Positions 21,580-32,879 are shown, numbered from the stretch's first letter. The stretch is 64,000 bases of DNA from Schistocephalus solidus (GCA_017591395.1 WEDG01002106.1:1-64000), one strand, 5' to 3'. A program made the numbers and translations. Notes: generated by a model from the sequence alone, not told the origin.

Positions 21580-22550
21580 TACACCCCTGATGTCAACACA
21601 ATTGCGCCCTGGTTCCATGAAGTGATTGTAAAAGCGTCGATTGAAGAGTTTGTTCTTAAAGCCTGGGGCTCAGGCATCCTTGTGCCTGTGCACAAGAATG
21701 CAGATAAGACGAGATGCGAGACGTAAGTATTATCGACTTTACTGCGAAGATCGTCGCTATTGTACTTCTCGGGCGATTTCAGGCTGCGCGCGTTTCAGGA
21801 CGAGGCGCAAATAAAGTCGAATTCCGTACTGGGGGTGGATATGCGGACCAAATATTCACACTAAATCACATCCTTGAATTCCACCATAGTTATTAACCAC
21901 CAACGGCTGTCTGCTTTGTCATTTTTGCCGCCGCGTTCGATTTCGTGCATCGTGAGTCCTTATGACGGATAATGGCACTAGAGGGTTTACCACCGAAAAT
22001 CATCGCCATGATCAAGGCCTATTGCAGCTCAACTCCTACGCGAGTTGTTGTTCATAGCAATCTTTCACGACCAATCGGTATTCAGTCTGGCGTTCGAAAA
22101 GGTGGTATCCTGTGACCCATTCTGTTCAAATACGCTATCGACTGGATTCTTGGGAAGGCCCTTCATGAAGAGGACGGTGTTGAGCTTGTACCCAGATGCC
22201 GGCTGAATGATCTCGACTACGCAGATGACAACGCCTCTATAGCTTCAAGCTTTGGTGATCTGAAGTCTATGGTGCCGTGGGTGAATGAGGTTGCTAACTC
22301 GGTTGGCTTGTGCATAAAGGCGTGGAAGACCAAAGTAATTTCAAGCTGCATCACTGCGCAGGAGAATGTGCCTCTCAGGATTGATGGCTGTCAACTTTCA
22401 GAGGAAGCAGGTTTCAAATACCTCTGGGCGAGACTGCTGCCGAATAGGCAGCGTAAGGGCGACATTGTCTCCCGAATCGAGGCGGCTCGTCGGGTTTTTT
22501 CAAGCCTTAGAGAATGACTGTGGACACGAAGTGACATTTCTATTACCACA
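21580..22550 (+). pseudogene. RTE-like LINE RT core (copy 2)
   Basis: Plus-strand frames give 'APWFHEVI', 'IFTLNHILEF', 'VCFVIFAAAFDFVHRESL' (RT motif with the first aspartate region), 'GIQSGVRKGGIL', where a stop replaces a residue, and 'LNDLDYADDNASIAS' near 22,203-22,247. That last motif carries the YADD catalytic box, with N where D or I usually follows. Then 'VGLCIKAWKTKVI' and the thumb to 22,517. It continues into the C-terminal block at 22,551. This family is RTE-like but distinct from the minus-strand RTE at 18.3-21.5 kb. Confidence 0.8.
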
Positions 22551-23253
22551 TAGATTCGGGTGTACCGTACATCCGTCTGGTCTGTGCTTCTCTTTGGCCG
22601 TCGAAGATGAGCGAAAACTGGAGATATTTGACCACCACTGCTTGAGGATTATCCTCCGAGTGACACAGTCCGCAGTTGCTGTAAAAGCATCGCCGGGATA
22701 TCCAAGACCATCAAAAAATGACAAATGAGGTGGTTTGGGCAGGTTCTCTGTGGCAAACCACACGGGCTCAGTGTTACCGCCCTCAATTCGGCACAGCTAC
22801 CTGATTGGAGGCACCGAAAAGGAGCTCAGGTTGAAACCTCCCTCGACACAGTTGGTGAATGCATGGAACTGGTTCTTCGGCCTTTGATATTGGGTCCCCA
22901 TTATTGGCGAAGAGAATGGATTGAGCTGTCGAGGACTGCTGCCGTGAATTGTCACGCGTAGGAAGGAACAATCCGTTCGAGGCCGGGAAGATTAGGCATG
23001 ACCACAGCCGTACCATGTACGAGTACACTAAATGGTTCTCTTTGATAAATTAGGTTGTAGTGATAGCAGACTTATACTACATCTACCGCGCTCTCTAGAC
23101 TTTTACCCACCAGACCCCGGTAGCAATACAGAGTCAGGATGACAGTTGTCAGGCTCAAGCGCAATGGTTGACATGGCTGAAAAGCCTTTCTAAGCATGCC
23201 ACATGTATACGTCTGGTCCGCGCACAATGTACCAGGTTTTCATTGACACAAGA
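22551..23253 (+). pseudogene. RTE-like RT C-terminus (copy 2) and 3' region
   Basis: Near-identical twin of 17,114-17,817. Here it follows its own RT core with only a short gap, so this is the ancestral arrangement and the 17-kb locus the rearranged one. The coding part ends near 22,961. Confidence 0.75.
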
Positions 23254-23570
23254 TAGTCCATAGTCTGATGTGGACATTGGGTGCAAGCGGCTGTTAGAGC
23301 TGAACAGCCTACTTTTGCGTGCCACGTGACAGAATATGCGTGAGCAGTGCGGACATTGAAGGTGGGTGTGGCGATACTAAGGGTCAGACAGACATTTCGG
23401 CAACATATTACTGTCGAGACACCTGTGCAGAAACCGAATCTGTGCATAGGCAGACGACTCCCAAAGGGCAAATGTTTCCCACCGTCGAGCCGGTCTTAGC
23501 GCGACACGCCCAAACAGATGGCCGATAAAATCGATCAGGCGAGTTGCAGGAAGTAGTTCATAAAAATAAA
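23253..23570 (-). pseudogene. Inverted zinc-finger tail fragment (third copy)
   Basis: The minus-strand frame contains a finger-like stretch equivalent to 26,728-26,560 and 17,005-16,870 but is joined to different flanking sequence. It lies immediately 3' of the RTE copy, antisense to it. Confidence 0.5.
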
Positions 23571-23589
23571 AAGCCAGTGAGAATCCGAA

Positions 23590-24460
23590 ACGTCAGGCCA
23601 ATAAATGACATGCTCCAGTGATTGCCTCTTCTTCTTCTTCTTCTTCTTCTTCTTCTTCTTCTTCTTCTTCTTCTTCTTCTTCTTCTTCTCCTTCTGCAGA
23701 TGTGGAGAGTTTATGCCGGAGGTCCATTCTATTGATTCGCAGGTGACCGACTAGGCCTATGTAAGACGTGAAGGTACGACCACAATGAGGACATATTTGG
23801 ATCATGTCCACATTACTGGTGGTAATGAGGACTTTAGTTGATGGAGCGTCGGAAGTGTGCTGATCGATGGTGGGCGTGAGGAGTTGGCAGTCGCTGTCAC
23901 CACTACGCGGGAGGTTGTCGAACGTATGATGGAAATGTTGGTGGGTTACGTTATCGGCGGCGGGGCATCGGGTGTGTGAGCACCGGTGGTGCCGATTGCC
24001 GTAGTGGACGCCTTGGCTGTTGCAGCGGAGGGACGTGAGAGCGTTTCAGGAGACAGCAGATGGTTGTTGGGTTATTGCATTTGGTCCGTAGATGTCTGAA
24101 GGAGGCCGATACGCGCGGAAAGTTCTGCTGTCATCGTGAATATTTTGCAGCGAGTTGGGTGTTGGCGTTGGGGGTCGGAGGCGTCTGAGACATACGAGCG
24201 GTGTTTTGGCATTTGCAGTGGCGATGGGCCTGACTTCGTAGATTTCTGCAGCAGTGTTCACTGTCCTTCTGCAGGCTGATCAATCCTAAGCCAGATTTTC
24301 GGCCCATGTTAGTTTTTAGCATATTCACGAAAATTTTCAGATTATCTTTGTAACGCCGTTTCTTTCCTCGATGTTGACGAGCCCTGATAGGTGGTTTCAG
24401 GACAATAGCCGCATTGATAGCTGCTTTGCGTCCATTATCACAACGTGGCCGCTCTATCAT
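23590..24460 (-). pseudogene. RTE zinc-finger tail (diverged family, copy 1)
   Basis: On the minus strand, 24,460-24,131 reads 'KKRRYKDNLKIFVNMLKTNM', a relative of the RTE basic tail, then 'CQRTFRALISLFTHLR' as a degenerate finger. A second finger, 'CPHCGRTFTSYIGLVGHLRI', lies at 23,800-23,740. The Glu run after it is only translated (TTC)n. A second copy is at 26,830-27,660. Confidence 0.65.
23626..23696. repeat. (TTC)n microsatellite 1
   Basis: More than twenty TTC units end in 'tccttctgcagatg'. The same tract recurs at 26,886-26,946 and 28,099-28,140. Confidence 0.95.
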
Positions 24461-25595
24461 AGTCAGATTGGCCTCACAATTGTTTGCATGTTGTGGAATC
24501 CAGCTCTTACTTTGTAAAGCGATGTGCCACAGTGGTTGTTCTTTAACTCAAAAACGGCTAAGCACCGATAAGACCACCCTGAAGCGCTTACTCTTTCATT
24601 AGAGAGAGAACAGAGCCGATTGACTTTTGAAACATGCCTGAGCAAGAAAAAGTAGTCTGTGTTAGAGTGTCGCTCGTGAGCATATTTATCACAATGTCTG
24701 CGGATTGGCTTCTTTGACGAATGGTTACGTCATTGTTGGTTGGTGGATGCTGGTGGGATCCAGGAATCCAATCCAAGTCCTAAATAGACACCGATAGGGA
24801 AGTAAGTCCTGGATGCCATAGATAGTTGATAAAATCTCTCTGACTGTGGCCCCTGGAATATTTAGCGGCACCTGTATGCGCACTACCAGAGGGACGTTTG
24901 AGGGGTTAAAACCAGTAATAGCCCTACTCTCTGCAGTCTCGTTATTGAGTTCCTTGGAATTTTCCCATGAATTTCTGTAGTCATTTGGACTTGAGGGCTG
25001 GATAGGAATACCAAACCCCGAATTCGCACCAGGCGCATTGCTCATATGGCTACTGGCACGTGCCTGCTGATTGGTTTTCTGGCCGATATTTCCTGCAAAA
25101 CAAATCTACCTTCAGGCTGTCGACGGTTGCTAGTTTAAACACAATTTAAAACACTCGAGGCGTTTCAGCCACAGCAGCAGTAGCAACAGCAAAATCAAGG
25201 ATGTTGGAATTTCCATTGCTGGCAATGCTGCAGTTCTCAGTCTTTGATGTCTCGACCGCCAGCTGCTCCACCGATATTTGAATCCGTGTCAGTTGAGCGT
25301 CGAGCAAAGTTCTGACCACCGGACGTGGGGCGATCGTCATATCGGCTTCATAGCCAAACAGAAGTGTTCATTGGTGTAGAGCGACGAGGGTTGATGATTG
25401 CACGCTACTCCCTTGTGAACAAATATTGCCGATCTCAGTCGACATGGCCAGAGCATGGAGTGCCCTGTTGAGGTCCTTTTTGATGATCAAGCGAATCGGG
25501 ATTTCAAACCTTGGTTGGTATAAATGCAGCCGCCTGGGTAGGCCGTGATCAACGTAGGAATGCCCAGCTTTGTTCAGCTCCACACACGCCACTAC
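24461..25595. other. Duplicated non-coding or unrecognised sequence
   Basis: Positions 24,461 to about 24,838 are repeated at about 27,700-28,097. The remainder to 25,595 is single-copy apart from the weak match to 15,310-15,440. Short minus-strand frames (for example 24,776-24,588, repeated at 28,035-27,847) have no recognisable domain. Confidence 0.55.
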
Positions 25596-25601
25596 TATGC
25601 A

Positions 25602-25793
25602 CTAAGTCAAACTCTCTGGAGTATTCAAAAGACCGTCGATTTTCAAGGTGCATTCGGTTTCGCGGACGGTAAGTAGACATTCAGATGGCGTGATCATTTC
25701 GTCTAAATTGCGATTTTTCGGTGCTTTATGCTTTAACAGCATGTGAGCCAACTCTATGTCCTCAGTGTCCTTTATCTGTGCGTTCAATGTCAT
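25602..25793 (-). CDS. Repeated small ORF of unknown function (copy 2)
   Basis: The first 50 or so residues are nearly identical to the frame at 15,889-16,092 ('DEMITPSECLLTVRETECTL'). The C-terminus differs because a short insertion of about 13 nt shifts the reading. Conservation of the frame between copies may only reflect how recent the duplication is. Confidence 0.35.
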   Translation of the reverse strand: MTLNAQIKDTEDIELAHMLLKHKAPKNRNLDEMITPSECLLTVRETECTLKIDGLLNTPESLT

Positions 25794-26046
25794 TTGTAGG
25801 AACCACCCCCACCACGAAACCAGCCGGCACTGGTGAGCTTACTTCCTAATTTATCGTTAATATACTGTTTCTTTCTATGTGCCATGCACATCGTGCGCCG
25901 ATGAGCAAGGCGGTGATTTTTGTGTAGATTTATGCTTGCCTAAAGGGCCTTTTCACTTTCAAAAGGTTGTCTTTATTTCTTCCATGATTTAGAACTTATG
26001 GGTTTCGCAAATAAACAAATGTCTCTATAGCTACGAAAGTGTTTTC

Positions 26047-26560
26047 ATGGATTTAAGTGTTGAGTGCTTGAAGGTTTTACACGTGCCTTGGCTGTCATCT
26101 CGGTATTCCTGGTCAGGTCGGAGTTTGTGCGCTGCTCTAAAGGCAGAGAATATAAGCTCCACGATGTCATTCACTTCGTGGAAGCCTTTTGTTCGCCGTT
26201 TTATGAAAATGACAGGTCATAAACTGATTGAGCATCTCTACCAGATTATCCGCCAAGATAGTGCTAAATCCTCTACATTGAGGGACTCTGGTCGTGACGT
26301 GATTGACGGCTTTATTGCTGAAAACATGGCCAAGGTCGACCGTTGGAGTGAGCACTTCGAGCACCTTCTCAACTTCGATAACGAACCCAGCACCTCCTCG
26401 TTCCCATGTGCAACGGAGTCTCCTCTCCCTCCTGCCTATGCAGTGCCATCCTATCCCTCTTCTGAAGGTGAAGTCGACGATACCATGCAGAGGTTGCGCA
26501 ACAACATACCACATAGGCAGGACGGTATACCCACTGAAATCTACAAGTCTGATGTCGACA
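26047..26560 (+). pseudogene. RTE-like LINE RT N-terminal fragment (copy 2)
   Basis: Twin of 16,345-16,865, with 'RQDGIPTEIYKSDVDTMA' as its last recognisable RT motif before the same inverted zinc-finger junction. Confidence 0.75.
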
Positions 26561-26819
26561 CAATGGCCTACTTTTGCGTGCCACGTGACAGAATATGCGT
26601 GAGCAGTGCGGACATTGAAGGTGGGTGGCGATACTACGCGTCAGACAGACATTTCGGCAACATATTACTGTCGAGACACCTGTGCGGAAACCGAATCTGT
26701 GCATAGGCAGACGACTCCCAAAGGGCAAATGTTTCCCACCGTCGAGCCGGTCTTAGCGCGACACGCCCAAACAGATTGCCGATAAATCGATCAGGCGAGT
26801 TGCAGGAAGTAGTTCATAA
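26560..26819 (-). pseudogene. Inverted zinc-finger fragment (copy 2)
   Basis: The minus-strand frame 26,728-26,369 contains 'LQCPHCSRIFCHVA', the clearest of the three inverted copies. It is fused antisense to the plus-strand RT fragment. Confidence 0.6.
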
Positions 26820-26829
26820 GAATAAAAAG

Positions 26830-27660
26830 CCAGTGAGAATCCGAAACGTCAATCCAATAAATGCCATGCTCCAGTGATTGCCTCTCTTCTTCTTCTTCTT
26901 CTTCTTCTTCTTCTTCTTCTTCTTCTTCTTCTTCTCCTTCTGCAGATGTGGAGAGTTTATGCCGGAGGTCCATGCTATTGATTCGCAGGCGACCGACTAG
27001 GCCGATGTAAGACGTGAAGGTACGACCACAATGAGGACATATTTGGATATTGTCCACATTACGGGTGGTAATGAGGATGTTAGTTGATGGAGCGTCGGAA
27101 GTGTGCTGATCGATGGTGGGCGTGAGGGAGGTGGCAGTCGTTGTCAATGTCTACGCGGAGGTTGTTGAACGTATGATGGAAATGTTGGTGGGTTACGTTG
27201 TCGGCGGCGGGGCATCGGGTGTGTGAGCACCGGTGGTGTTGATTGCCGTAGTGGACGCCTTGGCTGTTGCAGCGGGAGGGACGTGAGAGCGTTTGCGGAG
27301 ACAGCAGATGGTTGTTGGGTTATTGCATTTGGTCCGTAGATGTGTGAAGAGGCTGATCAATGCGCGGAAAGTTCGTTGACATCGTGAATATTTTGCAGCG
27401 AGTTGGGTGTTGGCGTTGTGGGTCGGAGGCGTCTGAGACATACGAGCGGTTTTTTGGCATTTGCAGTGGCGATGGGCCTGACTTCGTAGATTGCTGCATC
27501 AGTGTTCACTGTCGTTCTGCAGGCTGATCAATCCTAAGCTAGATTTTCATGTATCTCCATGTTTGTTTTTAGCATATTTACGAAAATTTTCAGGGTATCT
27601 TTGTAACGCCGTTTCTTTCCTCGATGTTGACGAGCCCTGATAGGGAGGTTTCAGGACAAT
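26830..27660 (-). pseudogene. RTE zinc-finger tail (diverged family, copy 2)
   Basis: Near-duplicate of 23,590-24,460. Minus-strand frames 27,441-27,193 ('SRCQRTFRALISLFTHLRTK') and 27,147-26,791 ('CPHCGRTFTSYIGLVGRLRI') give the two degenerate fingers. The second finger has R in place of the usual H in the GHLR motif. Confidence 0.65.
26886..26946. repeat. (TTC)n microsatellite 2
   Basis: About eighteen TTC units in the same context as microsatellite 1. Confidence 0.95.
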
Positions 27661-28098
27661 AGCCGCATGTATAGCTGCTTTGCGTCCATTATCACAACGT
27701 GGCCGCTCTATCATAGTCAGATTGGCCTCACAATTGTTTGCATGTTGTGGAATCCAGCTCTTACTTTGTAAAGCGATGTGCCACAGTGGTTGTTCTTTAA
27801 CTCAAAAACGCGACGGTTAAGCACCGATAAGACCGCCCTGAAGCGCTTACTCTTTCATTAGAGAGAGAACAGAGCCGATTAACTTTTGAAACATGCCTGA
27901 GCAAGAAAAAGTAGTCTGTGTAAGAGTGTCGCTCGTGAGCATATTTATCACAATGTCTGCGGATTGGCTTCTTTGACGAATGGTTACGTCATTGTTGGTT
28001 GGTGGATGCTGGTGGGATCCAGGAATCCAATCCAAGTCCTACATAGACACCGATAGGGAAGTAAGTCCTGGATGCCATAGATAGTTGATAAAATCTCT

Positions 28099-28140
28099 CT
28101 TCTTCTTCTTCTTCTTCTTCTTCTTCTTTTTCTCCTTCTG
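28099..28140. repeat. (TTC)n microsatellite 3 at a block junction
   Basis: The left side matches the end of the 24,838/28,097 duplicated segment. The right side ('tctccttctgcaaatgtctc') enters the block preceding the PLE. Here the tract joins two blocks that are apart elsewhere. Confidence 0.9.
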
Positions 28141-28946
28141 CAAATGTCTCTATAGCTACGAAAGTGTTTTCATGGATTTAAGTGTTGAATGCTTGAAGGT
28201 TTTGCAACTGCTGTGGTTGTCATCTCGGTATTCCTGGTTAGGTCGGAGTTTGTGCGCTGCTGCAAAGGCAGAGAATATAAGCTCCACGACGTCATTCAAT
28301 TCTTGGATCCTTTTGTTCGCCGTTTTATGAAAAAGACGGTCCGTATTTCTATGATCGCCGAGTCAGTTTCTCATCCGTCTTCACTTCATTTTTTATCCCG
28401 GAGATGCTAGGGTGTGTATCAGTTAAAGCTGATCGATTAGCTCCCTAGCATGGTTCAAGCACTGAAGGTGTTATCTTTTTTGAAGAGCAAAGTCGTTTAA
28501 GAATTTGTTTATTGGCATTTGCGAGGTTTTTTTGGATGCAAACGTTCGATTTCCGGATGTTTGTATGAGTAAATAATAAGGCTGTTTGAGCATCGGAACA
28601 AGCTGTTTATTATTAGGTGCTTTCGAATTCGTGTAGCGGTCCGCCGTCGAAAATGGACTTCACTTACATGAGGTCATAAATGAACCGATGTGTCTGATAA
28701 TTCAAATGCATGACTTTCACCCCTCTGTGACAGTTTGGGAGTGCATCACAGTATTAATATTTAAAATGGCGATGGTTTGCAAAATAAAGAAGAGGCGTGC
28801 CCTTGGAGATGTTTATTAGATGTCTGACTTTTCGGTTAATGTTTTCCTTTTCTCATCTTCCCTCTTCACGTCCATACTCTTGCCGTTGAAACAATCGGTG
28901 GCCTTTTGCATCAAAATTACGTTGAGAGCGAAGGTCAGCCGACAAC

Positions 28947-29470
28947 TCAAGAACACATAGAACTCATGGAGCATTGGCTAAAGTAATTCTTTACCTTCGA
29001 ACGGGTCACATATAAGCAAATCAAGGACCTCCCGATGGGGTCCCTTATCGTTGGGATCATTGCAGAGGTGACTCTGTAAAAACTGAAGACGGATTTTCGA
29101 AGATTACAAAGACAATTTAGGGCACGCTTCCTTGAGAAAACCTTTGTCCTCATCGAATAGGATAGAATCAACCACTACTAAGAGCTTGTTAACTAGATTT
29201 TACCCTATCTACAGTTCACGATGGAAGAAGAATTAGAGGGCAAACTTCCGTTCCTAAATGTTCTAGTCTGCCGCCAACCGGATGTTACAATGGCGACCTC
29301 AGTCTACCGAAAACCGATGCGTATTTTACGAATGCTGAGTAACAATAACAACCATCCACTGCAACACAAACAAAGTTGGTTATGCATGCTATACCGACGA
29401 GTTTAAACTCACTGCAGCACGCCAGCCGCAAGCAGGATGATATTTAAGCTTCTTCAGAGCCACCGGCTAT
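28947..29470 (+). pseudogene. PLE reverse transcriptase, C-terminal half (unit 1)
   Basis: The plus strand in one main frame reads 'YKQIKDLPMGSLIVGIIAEV', the T-P-M-G-S-P-I-S-G-L-I-A-E block of PLE RTs. It continues to 'FLEKTFVLIE', in place of the R-Y-V-D-D-T-F box, so the catalytic aspartates are lost, then 'LQFTMEEELEGKLPFLNVLV' followed by 'CRQPD', and 'FFRATGYPQTFIERN'. Stops interrupt it. The conserved order of motifs is diagnostic for Penelope RT. Confidence 0.8.
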
Positions 29471-29497
29471 CCACAAACGTTCATTGAACGGAATCGA

Positions 29498-29926
29498 ATG
29501 CCACAAAAAAAGCGGAACGAAGAACCTAGTCAGCTTAAATCATGGCGGAGCATTTCGTATAGGAAAGGGGTCTCCGAAAGCGTTGCTAGATCCCTCGCGC
29601 CTCTCGGAATGAGAGTTGCCTACAGACCTAACTCAAAAATCCGTCAGCAAGTGATGCGTCCAAAAGATCCTATGCTTAAGCAGGAGAAGTCGGCCGTTGT
29701 ATATCGCCTTCAGTGTAGCTGTGGGATTTGCAACTATGTTGGAGAAACCGGCCAACAGCTGCTAACGCAAATGCACGAGCACCAGTTGGCTGTACGAAGA
29801 TTGGACGCAAAGTTAGAGGTGGTAACCCATGCCGCGCAGATGGGCCACATCTTCAACTTTGACGCCGTTGAAATCGTGGGCAGAAGCGAGGATCACACAT
29901 CAAGGCAGATAAACTCTAGTCTCTGA
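29498..29926 (+). pseudogene. PLE GIY-YIG endonuclease domain (unit 1)
   Basis: An open frame of 142 codons. Residues 67-85 ('VVYRLQCSCGICNYVGETG') carry the C-x-C-x-x-C cluster and the Y-V-G-E-T-G form of the GIY-YIG motif. Q91 stands where the catalytic arginine is usual, followed by 'MHEHQLAVRR', and H111 and H117 are compatible with the zinc-linked histidines of PLE endonucleases. It is the C-terminal domain of the Penelope polyprotein, which nicks target DNA. The upstream RT is broken, so no active protein is made. The stop overlaps a hammerhead-like motif. Confidence 0.85.
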
Positions 29927-29962
29927 GGCTGGGTAGGCGAAATAACTACCCGAAACGTCAGA
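29920..29962 (+). ncRNA. Hammerhead-like motif after the PLE ORF (unit 1)
   Basis: CTGAGGC (29,923-29,929) resembles the hammerhead core CUGANGA, with C for the last A. After one unpaired base comes a perfect 6-bp stem (GGGTAG 29,931-29,936 and CTACCC 29,946-29,951, 9-nt loop), then GAAACGTC (29,952-29,959), the second core strand and cleavage-site trinucleotide. PLEs are known to carry hammerheads with a very short stem III. The core mismatch and extra base suggest a decayed copy. Confidence 0.35.
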
Positions 29963-30059
29963 ACGCGCGTCCACTGAAGTGCAATGAGGACAGAATCCCC
30001 AGAATCGACCTCACTCTCTCTTCACTGTCGTAGTCCTAGTCCTCCATCATCTGATGCGG

Positions 30060-30600
30060 GCATTGGGTGCAAGCGCCTAATAGAGCTAAACAGCCCTCTT
30101 ATGTGTCCCACGCGAATGAATATGCATGGGCAGTGCGGACAGTGAATACGGACGTGGCGAGTATCTGCCGGTTAACCTGACAATGTTAAAGCAGTTTCCG
30201 TGCTATTAATTTGCAAGTGACCGACCAGACCGATGTAAAATGTGAAGGTACGACCACAAGGAGGACAGATTTGAAGCGTGTCCACATTGCTGATGGTGGC
30301 GGTGGTAACGATGGCGGTTGATAGAGTGTCGGAGGTGTTCTCATCGATGGTGGGAGTGAGGGGGGTGACAGTCGTCGTCACTGTCCTCGCGGAGGTTGTG
30401 GAACGGATGACGGAGATGTTGGTAACTAATGTCATCGGCGGCGGGGCATGGGGTTTACGATCACTGATGATAGCCGTAGAGGACGCTCTGCCTGTGATGA
30501 TAGAGTGTTTTCGGAGATAGCAGATGGAGTTGTTGGGTTATTGCGTTTTGTCACGAGATGTTCGATGAGGCCGATCGTTGCGTGAAAAATTCGTTCTAGG
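30060..30600 (-). pseudogene. Antisense zinc-finger tail in PLE unit 1
   Basis: The minus-strand frame 30,435-30,172 contains 'CPPCGRTFTFYIGLVGHLQI', the RTE-type finger. It lies antisense downstream of the PLE, so an RTE fragment has been carried into the tandem unit and duplicated with it. Confidence 0.65.
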
Positions 30601-31766
30601 GTTCAGTTTCGCGGAAGGTAGATAATTAGATGGCTTGATCATTTCGTCGAAATTGCGTTTGTTTCGGGGCTGTATGCTTTTACGGCATGCGAACCAACTC
30701 TATGTCCTCAGTGTCATATATCTTCTCGGGCTACTTCATTTTTAGGAACCACCTCCACCACAAAACCACCTGGCAATGGTGAGCTAACTTTCTAATTTAT
30801 CGTTAATATACTGTTTCTTTCTATGTGCCATGCACATCATGGACCGATATGCAAGGCGGAGATTTTTGTGGAGATTTCTGCTTGCTAAAGGGCCTATTCA
30901 CTTTCAAAAGGTTGTCTTCATTTCTTCCACGATTTAGAACTTACGGGTTTCGCAAATAGACAAATGTCTCTATAGCTACGAAAGGGTTTTCATGGATTTA
31001 AGTGTTGAATGCTTGAAGGTTTTGCACGTGCTGTGGTTGTCATCTCGGTATTCCTGGTTAGGTCGGAGTTTGTGCGCTGCTGCAAAGGCAGAGAATATAA
31101 GCTCCACGACGTCATTCAATTCTTGGATCCTTTGTTCGCCGTTTTATGAAAAAGACGGTCCGTATTTCTATGATCGCCGAGTCAGTTTCTCATCCGTCTT
31201 CACTTCATTTTTTATCCCGGAGATGCTAGGGTGTGTATCAGTTAAAGCTGATCGATTAGCTCCCTAGCATGGTTCAAGCACTGAAGGTGTTATCTTTTTT
31301 GAAGAGCAAAGTCGTTTAAGAATTTGTTTATTGGCATTTGCGAGGTTTTTTTGGATGCAAACGTTCGATTTCCGGATGTTTGTATGAGTAAATAATAAGG
31401 CTGTTTGAGCATCGGAACAAGCTGTTTATTATTAGGTGCTTTCGAATTCGTGTAGCGGTCCGCCGTCGAAAATGGACTTCACTTACATGAGGTGATAAAT
31501 GAACCGATGTGTCTGATAATTCAAATGCATGACTTTCACCCCTCTGTGACAGTTTGGGAGTGCATCACAGTATTAATATTTAAAATGGCGATGGTTTGCA
31601 AAATAAAGAAGAGGCGTGCCCTTGGAGATGTTTATTAGATGTCTGACTTTTTCGGTTAATGTTTTCCTTTTCTCATCTTCCCTCTTCACGTCCATACTCT
31701 TGCCGTTGAAACAATCGGTGGCCTTTTGCATCAAAATTACGTTGAGAGCGAAGGTCAGCCGACAAC

Positions 31767-32290
31767 TCAAGAACACATAGAACTCATGGAGCATTGGCTA
31801 AAGTAATTCTTTACCTTCGAACGGGTCACATATAAGCAAATCAAGGACCTCCCGATGGGGTCCCTTATCGTTGGGATCATTGCAGAGGTGACTCTGTAAA
31901 AACTGAAGACGGATTTTCGAAGATTACAAAGACAATTTAGGGCACGCTTCCTTGAGAAAACCTTTGTCCTCATCGAATAGGATAGAATCAACCACTACTA
32001 AGAGCTTGTTAACTAGATTTTACCCTATCTACAGTTCACGATGGAAGAAGAATTAGAGGGCAAACTTCCGTTCCTAAATGTTCTAGTCTGCCGCCAACCG
32101 GATGTTACAATGGCGACCTCAGTCTACCGAAAACCGATGCGTATTTTACGAATGCTGAGTAACAATAACAACCATCCACTTCAACACAAACAAAGTTGGT
32201 TATGCATGCTATACCGACGAGTTTAAACTCACTGCAGCACGCCAGCCGCAAGCAGGATGATATTTAAGCTTCTTCAGAGCCACCGGCTAT
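31767..32290 (+). pseudogene. PLE reverse transcriptase, C-terminal half (unit 2)
   Basis: Same broken RT as unit 1, with the same stops. The inactivating changes therefore predate the tandem duplication, which means the duplication was not produced by an active copy of this element. Confidence 0.8.
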
Positions 32291-32317
32291 CCACAAACGT
32301 TCATTGAACGGAATCGA

Positions 32318-32746
32318 ATGCCACAAAAAAAGCGGAACGAAGAACCTTGTCAGCTTAAATCCTGGCAGAGCATTTCGTATAGGAAAGGGGTCTCCGAAAG
32401 CGTTGCTAGATCCCTCGCGCCTCTCGGAATGAGAGTTGCCTACAGACCTAACTCAAAAATCCGTCAGCAAGTGATGCGTCCAAAAGATCCTATGCTTAAG
32501 CAGGAGAAGTCGGCCATTGTATATCGCCTTCAGTGTAGCTGTGGGATTTGCAACTATGTTGGAGAAACCGGCCAACAGCTGCTAACGCAAATGCACGAGC
32601 ACCAGTTGGCTGTACGAAGATTGGACGCAAAGTTAGAGGTGGTAACCCATGCCGCGCAGATGGGCCACATCTTCAACTTTGACGCCGTTGAAATCGTGGG
32701 CAGAAGCGAGGATCACACATCAAGGCAGATAAACTCTAGTCTCTGA
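32318..32746 (+). pseudogene. PLE GIY-YIG endonuclease domain (unit 2)
   Basis: 142 codons, differing from unit 1 at only a few residues (Ser/Cys at 11, Arg/Gln at 17, Val/Ile at 67). It has the same Y-V-G-E-T-G motif and the same Gln in place of the usual Arg. A copy of the hammerhead-like motif follows at 32,740-32,782. Confidence 0.85.
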
Positions 32747-32879
32747 GGCTGGGTAGGCGAAATAACTACCCGAAACGTCAGAACGCGCGTCCACTGAAGT
32801 GCAATGAGGACAGAATCCCCAGAATCGACCTCACTCTCTCTTCACTGTCGTAGTCCTAGTCCTCCATCATCTGATGCGG

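Larger units (their letters stand above)
25597..26819. repeat. Segmental duplication, copy 2 (with 15,905-17,112)
   Basis: It has the same order of parts as copy 1. The RTE N-terminal frame (26,047-26,706) differs at some positions, for example 'FIAENMAKVDRWSEHFEHLL', which is nearer to the expected RTE consensus. Confidence 0.85.
28138..30957 (+). mobile_element. Penelope-like element, tandem unit 1
   Basis: A 2,820-bp unit holds the 'MDLSVECL' block, about 550 bp of spacer, a decayed PLE RT (28,960-29,470), a GIY-YIG frame (29,498-29,926), a short 3' region, an antisense zinc-finger fragment (30,600-30,060) and the sequence that begins the next unit. The next unit follows immediately and is more than 99% identical by eye. 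PLEs characteristically form tandem or partly tandem copies that create pseudo-LTRs, and this arrangement fits. Confidence 0.8.

Noticed and set aside
23593..23811. Glutamate-rich protein encoded on the minus strand (also 26,791-27,147)
   Set aside because: The Glu run is a translated (TTC)n microsatellite behind a degenerate zinc finger.
30278..30520. 80-codon plus-strand frame repeated at 33,098-33,340
   Set aside because: It is the complement of the Thr-rich zinc-finger tail and is conserved only because the unit is duplicated.
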